Shown here one piece after another: positions 56,433 through 64,000 of a stretch of 64,000 nucleotides of DNA. Origin of the DNA: Lepidodermella squamata (taxonomy: Eukaryota; Gastrotricha); the NCBI GenBank assembly GCA_047495785.1, contig JBLDXI010000010.1, positions 620,001 through 684,000 of the forward strand. The letters run 5' to 3'. Positions within the stretch are counted from its first letter, which is position 1. Each line of letters begins with the position of its first letter. The notes beneath the pieces were generated by a model. The model was given only the letters and a program-made list of their open reading frames with translations, had not been told where the DNA came from and did not search any database. A program made the position numbers and the translations under genes.

Positions 56433-57423
56433 GTTCTTGTTCATTCAAGATAAATATTGAAATCTCCACTAAGTCATTTTCTTTCGGATCCAGCCTCTTT
56501 CTCAGCCTTGGCTCTTAAGCCTCCTTTTCAGACAGTTAGCAGATACTGCATCGAAAAGTAGCCATGACCACAGAGGTCCGGCCTGGTGTTTTGAGGAAGA
56601 CTAAGACCTATACCAAGACCGTTTTTTCCCTGGTCTTGGTGTTAGTAATACCAGGGTACGATGTTTAACAGTCTGGTGTTGTTTTGGTCTTGACGGTCTT
56701 AAATTCTGTTAGCCTCCATGCGTTTGCTCGAGCTTTGATCGATGAAAGAGTATTACATACTCGGATGGGAAACATTTGAAATTCCTCAAAAGCAATCGTG
56801 TAATTTTTATTTAGAGGACGAAACTTGACCTCACAAGGCTGGAGTTTAGCAGTGACGCTGTGGAAATACTCCTCCGTCTTTGTCTCTAAGCGCATAGTAC
56901 TAATAGTATGCGGGTTCTTGATTCTTGACTTGAAAGAAATTAAACAAGCATTCCCAGCTCTGTGTTTCTTCTCGACAGATTTAGCTTGATCTGTCAAAGC
57001 ATGAGACCACCTGAAATGAACTATAGCAAATTACCTGTTCGAAGGAAAGCGTCTGTTTAGCGTCTGTTTATTGGGCGTTTCCACCTCCTGAAAGCACTCA
57101 GCAAATCAAATTATTCATAATGTAAAACGAGGAGATCTAATTTCTTGGTTCTTCATTATCCTCGAGAGCTTCACCACGCAGCAAGAGTTGGAAATGAAAC
57201 ACATGAACTTCTTTTGCCGGGACTTCGTCACATTGTGTGGAAATTATCAAACAGTTTTACATGATTGGAGAGAGTCGCATCATTCATCAATTAGGGTGAT
57301 CATATTGCTCCTGATTGCTCCCCTTAAATTTGAAAATTAAAATTGAATTTGACATTTTATTGAGCTATGAAGGCTGCTGGTTGTCTCATTCAGATACATT
57401 TTTAGATTCATTTCCGGATTCCA
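56433..57423. other. Intergenic, no gene seen
   Basis: Spacer upstream of GABA-B-like copy E. It contains an odd GGTCTTGGT-rich stretch at about 56590-56700, but no supported gene. Confidence 0.4.
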
Positions 57424-59715
57424 ATGACTAAAAGCTGTCTCCTTTCGACATTCGTATGTCTGTTAGCTCTAGGTGCTATGAGTAGCTATCGTGACAACGC
57501 AACTACTATCAAGCTATTTGTGTTCATCCCAAAATACGCGGTTGATCCTTCGCGACTAAAGGCGCACAGCTACACCATGCAATATGTCATGGATAAAATC
57601 AGCAGCCGAGCAGACATATTGCCGGGCTATCGGATCGAAATTGATATAGCTGAAGAAATGCTAGGATTCCAGGCTGTACAAAAGCTGCTCGACCATCGCA
57701 GCAGAAAGTCATTCGAATTTCAACTTCCAGTGATCGTCGGTCCATCTTTCTCCACTGGCTGCAAGGCTCTTGGCCAGCTACTGCACCACCTTGATACGAT
57801 TGCTGTTAGTACAGCATGTGCTGCCCCGTTTCTATCAGACAAGAAAACGTATCCCAATTTGTTCTTATCAATGGCAAATTTGAATGTCAACACAATACCT
57901 TTTCTATCTATGATGAAGAACATAGGGAAATGGAACAGGTTTGGGATAATCACATCTCCAAGTTCAGGACTGGAATATTCGATTGCGTCTATTACTCACG
58001 ATGAGGCAATTTCCAGGGGATTTGAAGTTCCGCTATTCACTCTAGCTGACCGAGTCGATTCTGAAGTCATCGAGTCGTTCATTGCCTCAAAGTTGAGAAT
58101 TGTAATCATTTTAGCGGCTATTGGAAATTTTTTCACACAATTCCTATGCGAGAGCTATCGAGTAGGCATTACTGGACCGAGATACGTGTTCATAACCACA
58201 GTCTCTTCGATGAGCTTAACCCCACCTGCCGGTTGTACGGTCGATGTTTTAATCGAACAGTACAAACAAACGTTATTCGGTGGATTAACCTTCATGCCCG
58301 AGAACATGACCAGGATTACCGACCTCGGGGATACTGCAGGGGAATTTATGCGACTCATGATTAATTCGACTCAAGTGACGGCAGATGATACAATTTTATC
58401 GTATCTTTACCGCGATGCTCTATTCATGGCTCTGATGGCTCTGAATGCGACCGACTATCGCTTGAAACATGATTATGGCTTAAGCCTGTTGAACTACAGC
58501 CAACATCCTGCATTAGTCACTCGGGTTACGAAGCAGGCCTTGATCGATACGAAAGCGATAGGAGTACGGGTTGGTGAGATTTCCTATTCTAAGGATGGGC
58601 AAATACTTGGAGATGTAATGATGTTCGGGCAGTTTAGTCCTAGGACTGGTTTACAGAATAGAGTTGCCTTTAGGCAGCTTCATTATAACTCAACGGACCA
58701 TCAGAGCTTCTATCTCAAGATATTGAGACCCATGACTTGGATTAGAGGCGCTCCTCCCCGAGATAAGCCGGCTGTTAAAATCCGCCGATTAACGCTGCCC
58801 GTAACTTTGAGTGGGACAATTTGGGGATTAACGGGAATGTTATTCACTCTACAATTGGTCGCTTTTGTAACAATTGCGCGTAGAAATGTGCGGCTGGTTA
58901 TCTTCAAATTTTCGAAGCTGCTTGGGATACTCGGATGTCTCGTCATAAATTGCTCTACCGTACTGTTTGCCGTTGGTAGAGATGAGAATGGAATCAAGGT
59001 CGCAAAGGCAGCAGAATTCCTACGAGTAGTGGGACTATCAATACCCTTCAGCGTCGCCATTCTTCGGATTCAATCAACCTACGCCCATTGTAAGCAAATG
59101 GTCCGTGAAGCTGAATCTAGGGTGTCGATTAGAAGTCCTCGTATGAGTGCGCATTTTCACAAGAAATCCCGTTTGGTACTGGACAAAGTGATAATAAAGA
59201 GATCAGCGATATTCATAGCTGGTACTCTGGTTCTCATCTCTATTTGGGCTGGAATTACTGAATTCAACTGTTTCACTGAAGAAGCTTTCCCACCGCGATA
59301 TGATGAAGAATATGACAGTATAACTGAGGGTTATCACATAAGGTGCGCTGCTCAGCTTTATTCAAGATGGTCCCTTATTGGTTTAATCGGGGCTTTCTTC
59401 CAAGTGATGTTAATTCTAAGTTGTATGCTTTGCTACCAGCTTCAGCAAATGAAGACTCTAGCTGAAGCGCACGGCGAATTCAAGTTAAGTTGCTTGGCTG
59501 TCATATTTGGCGCGACAATCCTCCCGGCTGGTATTCTGATCGAATTTCTCGTGAGCGTCAGTCCTATAGCTCAGCAAATCGCAGCTGCTGTAATATGTCT
59601 GATTGCCTCAGCAACATTTTCGTTGATATGGTGCGATCATAATTGTTTTCCCCCTAACTGCTGTTGGAAACGGGAACCAACGCAACCAGCTGGACGAAGT
59701 CGGGTTTCTGGCTGA
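57424..59715 (+). CDS. GABA-B-like class C GPCR (copy E)
   Basis: An intronless ORF of 763 residues from ATG 57424. Signal peptide (about 1-19) and Venus-flytrap ectodomain with VGPSFSTGCKALG and KKTYPNLFLS, then TWIRGAPPRDKP and seven membrane segments. After TM4, PRYDEEYDS is kept. A five-residue contraction (QLYSRWSL where copy C has KPDSRLVGWSL) trims the edge of TM5. The tail of about 25 residues includes CCWKREPTQ. It is the last of the plus-strand array 46066-59715, which is best explained by repeated tandem duplication of an intronless gene. Confidence 0.87.
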   Translation: MTKSCLLSTFVCLLALGAMSSYRDNATTIKLFVFIPKYAVDPSRLKAHSYTMQYVMDKISSRADILPGYRIEIDIAEEMLGFQAVQKLLDHRSRKSFEFQLPVIVGPSFSTGCKALGQLLHHLDTIAVSTACAAPFLSDKKTYPNLFLSMANLNVNTIPFLSMMKNIGKWNRFGIITSPSSGLEYSIASITHDEAISRGFEVPLFTLADRVDSEVIESFIASKLRIVIILAAIGNFFTQFLCESYRVGITGPRYVFITTVSSMSLTPPAGCTVDVLIEQYKQTLFGGLTFMPENMTRITDLGDTAGEFMRLMINSTQVTADDTILSYLYRDALFMALMALNATDYRLKHDYGLSLLNYSQHPALVTRVTKQALIDTKAIGVRVGEISYSKDGQILGDVMMFGQFSPRTGLQNRVAFRQLHYNSTDHQSFYLKILRPMTWIRGAPPRDKPAVKIRRLTLPVTLSGTIWGLTGMLFTLQLVAFVTIARRNVRLVIFKFSKLLGILGCLVINCSTVLFAVGRDENGIKVAKAAEFLRVVGLSIPFSVAILRIQSTYAHCKQMVREAESRVSIRSPRMSAHFHKKSRLVLDKVIIKRSAIFIAGTLVLISIWAGITEFNCFTEEAFPPRYDEEYDSITEGYHIRCAAQLYSRWSLIGLIGAFFQVMLILSCMLCYQLQQMKTLAEAHGEFKLSCLAVIFGATILPAGILIEFLVSVSPIAQQIAAAVICLIASATFSLIWCDHNCFPPNCCWKREPTQPAGRSRVSG

Positions 59716-59944
59716 ATTTTAATTTGCTCCCTAATTCTGGCGGGTCGCGGGTCGCCATGATCTAGTATGCCTCGGGCTTATTTGTTGGCTTCAACTTAGC
59801 ATTGTAGTCTCCATTTTATTAATTACTTATTTATTAATTCATTTTCTGTTGTCAAATTTATCAGAGGCTTGAAAAAATCGATATTTATATAATTTCCTAT
59901 TTAATCGCAATTTGGAAGTTGATAACTTAACCCTCATTAGCTGC

Positions 59945-60130
59945 CTACTGGTCCCGTAACCAAACTAAACTCATCGGATAGCTCGCCAAATACGTGATCA
60001 TAAGATGCAGGTTCGAGTTGCGATATTCCAAAACAAGTAAATCCAGACTTTTCGAAAGGTTCGCTGCTGTGTCTGCTCCTCTAACACCATCGACCTGATT
60101 CAAGCATTGTTCAACTTTCAATTGACGCAT
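59945..60130 (-). CDS. Small hypothetical ORF or terminal exon
   Basis: A 61-residue frame from ATG 60130 on the minus strand, with a polyadenylation-like AATAAA (minus) at about 59815-59820. The sequence reads MRQLKVEQCLNQVDGVRG, then a hydrophobic end (LMITYLASYPMSLVWL). No family is recognised, and an upstream exon cannot be excluded. It may be a chance frame. Confidence 0.25.
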   Translation of the reverse strand: MRQLKVEQCLNQVDGVRGADTAANLSKSLDLLVLEYRNSNLHLMITYLASYPMSLVWLRDQ

Positions 60131-62110
60131 AGAAATATAAAAACAGCGTTGTTGCTTTTACTTCAGTCCCACAAACATAGCGGCTTCTGAGCAATTAATC
60201 TAACAGAAAATCAGACTGGACTATAAACTATACATCGCTGATTCGGCTGATTCAATCAATTCGGCAAGCCTGGAGTGCCCAGTTCCTTGTTGTATGCGCC
60301 TTGAATACACCCCCAAAAAGACGCAAATAATACACGCTGCCTTTAGTTCAGCCGTTCAGCCGAAACATTGCTTGCATCGTTACTGGTGCTTATTAGTCGA
60401 CCTAGCTTGAGCTCATTGGCTTATATTTCACTTGTTCCAGCTACAAGTAAGCAAGCGCATGCCCCAATTAAACTATAGTGGGCACGATTATGCGATTACG
60501 ATTATGACCATTGCATTTCTTTTATTTTAAATTCAAGTTTTGTGGCTTTGAATGTTAAAAAATTTTTACTCTACACTGGAAGCCACGTCAATTTCACTAA
60601 GTGCGCCACTTTTTCAATTTTATTGCATTCTCACAAAGTTCTTCGGCTGTTTGTCTCACGATGTCTAAAATTTCGCCAACCCGCACTTCCCACTTATAAA
60701 TAATAATAATAATAAATAATACCGTATTTGATCCAATAGTAGCCCATTCACTAATAATCGCCCATCCCTAATAGTAGCCCAGGGTTGAGGGGTCAAGTCG
60801 GTTCGAAAACATCAAAAATGAACGATTCGCCAAACATTATTTTTTGAATTTTCCAAAATTTCGAGGTTGCAATTTTAGTAGCCCGGGCTGTTATAGGAAC
60901 ACATGCACTTTATGTTTGTTTCAAATGATCCCCTATTTTTTCTTGGCTTTCGAGGATGAATTGAACCACCCGCCGTTTTGCAGGGAACTATTTATTCATT
61001 TTGATATTTGTACAGCATTATTTCCGAATATTCTCATAATACTAATTAGTCAGCGATGGCCACCCTTGCAGTAAATTTTGTTTGGACAGCGGGCTTAAGC
61101 AAGCATTTCCTGCTCCGTGTTTCAACGCTTCATTCGCGTATTTTATATTGATCCAGAATTACGCCTTTATGCTATATAGTGCCGCGCCAGTTTGTCCAAC
61201 TTCCTTCCCGAAAATAGAGCGAAAATAGCCTCAAGAATTTTTTTCAAGTTAAGCAAGTTTTATGTCGTGAGAATGGGATTATTTTCGCAAGCAATTACAG
61301 CATTATATTTGCAGTTTTTCCAATAAGTAACACTATTCCCCTTTTCTGTGCTGTTTCACCAAACGTCAGAGCAGTACCATCAGTGATGCTGCATCAAATG
61401 CGACGAGTGCAGTGTTTTTTGTGAGCCAAAAAACCGCACGATACACAGCCGTATTTGCCTAATATTGACGTGCGATTACATGCGCCGTGCAGTCTATATT
61501 ATTACTATTAGACTATACATTCTCCACAGTGTGCGTATATTGTACGCATGCCAAAAAATATACTTACGTATAGCGCTGCTGTTATTATTATTACAATTTA
61601 AATACGAGAGCTGCACACATCTCATAGGTTTTCTGCGGGCGTATTTTTTGCCTGATGAATATGGGTATCGACCGCGCGCTCTAGTACGGCAGTGATGATG
61701 AATTTACATCGTTGTAATAATATATATTGGCACAGCATTTACATAATGTATTATCAGGAAAAATAAGCAATAATATACAACATTTTACGCTAGCTATAGG
61801 TTGTAGTAAATTTCTATATACGCTCAAGACGATTGCTCTCGCTTTATTTCTGAGCCTTTTTATCCTTTCATCCGCTCTATTTAAACCAACGATACATATA
61901 TTACCTGTAATAAAATTAACTGTAAATACCTTCCCAAAATTATGCACTCGTTGTGTATAGAATAACATTATTACAAGCCCTTTGTAAGCACTCAACTCAA
62001 TAGGTAGATAAAGCTTGTATGGCTTGTATATGGTCATCCATTCTCTGATAAGGCCCGTATTTTTGATGAGTTTTAACATTAAAACTACATAGGTCGTGTT
62101 AGTGAGGCAG
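60131..62110. other. Intergenic, no gene seen
   Basis: Nearly 2 kb of AT-rich sequence with TAA/ATA microsatellite runs near 60700. Open frames on both strands at 61.5-62.1 kb lack ATG or splice support. The promoter of the ankyrin/SOCS gene should lie at the right end. Confidence 0.45.
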
Positions 62111-63550
62111 ATGGAGTATGATGAGGATGTGGATGATGACAATTCTCACCTGGAGCAAGCACTTCAATCTCGACATTCAGGCCACGCCGACTGCCCGCTT
62201 GCTGACGCGGCCTACTACACAGCCTTAGCCGAGTCCATATCTCAAAATCTGGACGGCGATCCAATTGCTAAAGCGCTTTATCGTGAAATTATTGGCATCC
62301 ACCTGTCAGATGTTGTCCACGCTACAGAGAGCGGGCCGTTTTTGTGCAACTCCGCCGTAAAGATTATCGAAAAATTATCACAATCCAACTGTACTTCAGG
62401 TATGATTTTCTTCAAAATATCATTTTAAGGAGGATTTTTTCAATTCCTATCCTTAGATGCTGATCTCCATATATTGTTGTGGTGTGCCATATTCAGTCAA
62501 CAGGAGGCTGAAAAATTCTCGGCGTTAATTACATCAGTCCGAGGCATTTTGAAGCCATGCGTACTATCATCTAACCTGCTACCTCTAGCCGCTGAACTTC
62601 TAAATGTGGAAGCCGTCGAGATCTTACTCCAGAATGGCGCTGATCCTAACGAAGGATCCCTCCTTAAAGCCCTTCACGCTGTTCCGTTTAGTGACCGCTT
62701 CAACCAGAAGAACGTGCCACTGAAGCCTCGTCTAACAGAAACTATCCGGCTTCTGCTCGAATACGGTGTTAAACTGAGCGAGAACCGAGACAACAGGCAG
62801 AATCCCCCGATTTTTTCAACGATTCGTCTGGCGGCTCATCGGCTTGGCGAGACTGCTGATGTTATCATGGAGGCGGCTGATTTGACGGATTTGAACTTCT
62901 ACCCCGAAATCAGCAGTGCTAATCGTTACCAAGCTAGAAGCGTCCTAACATGCGCATTTGCCGCGTTTAAGCAACGATTTTTCGTAAATGCAATTCCACG
63001 GCAGTTTCTTCTGGCTTTTGAGCCAACAAGGTTGACTAGGAAAAGTTCTGTTGCTATCTTACGGCACGTGATTCTACCAGCTTTAAGAGCGGGGGCCAGT
63101 CTTCCATCTGACCCTTTAGACTTTAAGCAGGGAAGGATGCAAGATTGGTTCGATTACTACAGACTCCTTCTCCTTCTGCCGGATAGTGACCCGTCAACCC
63201 GTGAAATGAATGACGACTGGGTCATTTATTACTTCAACTTAGTCCTCGAGGCGAGGATGAGTTCTGCAATTAACATGGCCGCTTTTAGAATCTTCGTCGG
63301 CGCGACGTGTCAACGAATGCGAGATCGCGAGCTTCAGTTTGCGAACAGCGTGATTGCCGGCCGAGTTTTCCCTCGACCGCTTCAAAACCAGTGCCGGACC
63401 AAGATTCTACGCGACTGCCTGCCGTCTGGCGTGAAGCCACGTGCCGCCGCTATCAAATCGCTGCAGCTACCCGGTTGTTTGGCTGACTACTTGGCGTTCG
63501 CCGAGTTTGACTTGCCGCTGAGAAAACTCGATGACGAAGAGCAATCGTGA
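62111..63550 (+). CDS. Ankyrin-repeat protein with C-terminal SOCS-box-like motif (ASB-like)
   Basis: Exons 62111-62399 and 62457-63550 (57-nt intron, phase 1) give 460 residues. ATG 62111 (MEYDEDVDDD) is chosen over upstream non-ATG frames. Ankyrin-type helices are visible at about 130-160 (NVEAVEILLQNGADPN) and 180-205 (ETIRLLLEYGVKL). The C-terminal 50 residues read PLQNQCRTKILRDCL, then LQLPGCLADYL, which matches the SOCS box pattern (L-x-x-x-CR-x-x-I, LPLP, YL). Proteins with this plan recruit Elongin B/C and Cullin 5 to ubiquitinate targets bound by the ankyrins. Target unknown. Confidence 0.7.
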
Positions 63551-63707
63551 AGACGAGTCAATTTTAAATACCACCCGGTGTCACTCTCTTAATACATAGT
63601 TGTTGCGGTGCTCTTTGAACTATAGCATTTATTTATAGAAATTTCGGGTATATTCGTTCATTTATTTAGTTTTCCACGATTGAAAAATAAAGAATTATTT
63701 CTGATGA

Positions 63708-64000
63708 TTATGAGTCATTTTGAAGAGGGATAGATTCGTTAGACTCTGCCTGACTATTTGACCGGGAACTGTCGAATTTCTCGAACTTCTGCCGATCCAA
63801 AGCGATTCGAGGCATGTAGAACTGGACTCGCCGAAATTCATAAGCGTTCAACGCGAAGTACACATCGACTAAAGCCATCATTGTCCATTCGCAGATTGCT
63901 GATACGATATGGTAGTGCCATCCACCGTCTTTACGCTGCCAGTGGTATTGGCTCCTTCCACGAAATGCATTGTTGGCAAGGTAGCCGAGCACGCTGGTTG
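63708..64000 (-). CDS. DRAM/Frag1/Sfk1 family membrane protein, 3' part
   Basis: The frame is open to the window edge, so the 5' part is missing. The visible piece (about 97 residues) carries the family's last membrane segments: HIVSAICEWTMMALVDVYFA, followed by YEFRRVQFYMP. This EW...EFR...P pattern is typical of the DRAM autophagy modulators, FRAG1/PGAP2 and TMEM150. A polar tail (SSRSNSQAESNES) follows. Minus-strand AATAAA lies at about 63661. Which subfamily cannot be told from this fragment. Confidence 0.65.
   Translation of the reverse strand, partial: TSVLGYLANNAFRGRSQYHWQRKDGGWHYHIVSAICEWTMMALVDVYFALNAYEFRRVQFYMPRIALDRQKFEKFDSSRSNSQAESNESIPLQNDS

Noticed and set aside
56665-56997. 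110-residue minus-strand frame
   Set aside because: Starts only at a TTG, has no recognisable domain or splice support, and overlaps a GGTCTTGGT-rich low-complexity stretch.
61681-62142. 153-residue minus-strand frame
   Set aside because: No ATG at its head, overlaps exon 1 of the ankyrin/SOCS gene in antisense, and shows no domain; likely chance in AT-rich DNA.
1-64000. CRISPR arrays, operons and bacterial ribosome sites
   Set aside because: The window is clearly eukaryotic; repeats seen are inverted, tandem or dispersed and have no regular spacer pattern.

Overview
The window is eukaryotic, from a compact, gene-dense invertebrate genome. It has GT-AG introns of mostly 47-70 nt, AATAAA signals shortly after many stop codons, secretory signal peptides, and animal-specific families: Cys-loop channels, class C GPCRs, a C4 nuclear receptor, CARD/NB-ARC, ankyrin plus SOCS-box, and DRAM/Frag1. 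An ecdysozoan such as a tardigrade or nematode fits the short introns and the divergent nuclear receptor. That assignment is only an inference; no rRNA or mitochondrial marker is present.

Layout. 0-4 kb: two tandem Cys-loop receptor genes. 4.2-7.4 kb (-): a CARD-NB-ARC-ankyrin protein resembling an apoptosome or NLR adaptor. 9.7-12.1 kb: a kyphoscoliosis-peptidase-like protein with an apparently dead catalytic triad. 12.2-17.7 kb (-): two intronless GABA-B-like class C GPCRs. 18.3-21.3 kb: an ankyrin protein, a small secreted protein and a six-exon nuclear receptor. 21.9-29.6 kb: mobile-element territory, with a MITE, an SDR pseudogene, and a 6-kb TIR element with TAA target duplication that encloses a LINE tail, a decayed MULE and a nested relative. 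29.8-34.1 kb: a third Cys-loop paralogue whose promoter has been duplicated without its gene, plus a perfect 145-bp hairpin. 35.6-39.7 kb (-): three tandem retinol-dehydrogenase-like SDRs. 40.2-44.4 kb: three more Cys-loop receptors of two structural types. 44.5-45.5 kb (-): two paralogous small secreted peptides that I do not recognise. 46-59.7 kb: five further GABA-B-like loci (one pseudogene, one truncated copy made by a perfect 1,024-bp tandem duplication, three intact) with an ankyrin gene among them. 62.1-64 kb: an ankyrin/SOCS-box protein and the 3' end of a DRAM/Frag1 membrane protein.

Taken together, the window is a receptor-rich birth-and-death region: six Cys-loop channels and seven GABA-B-like loci lie in mixed tandem arrays with secreted peptides between them. 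A chemosensory or peptide-sensing role is possible but is inference only. Exon structures were assembled by hand from splice consensus, frame and paralogue agreement. ORF starts that lacked ATG were replaced by a supported ATG or an upstream exon.
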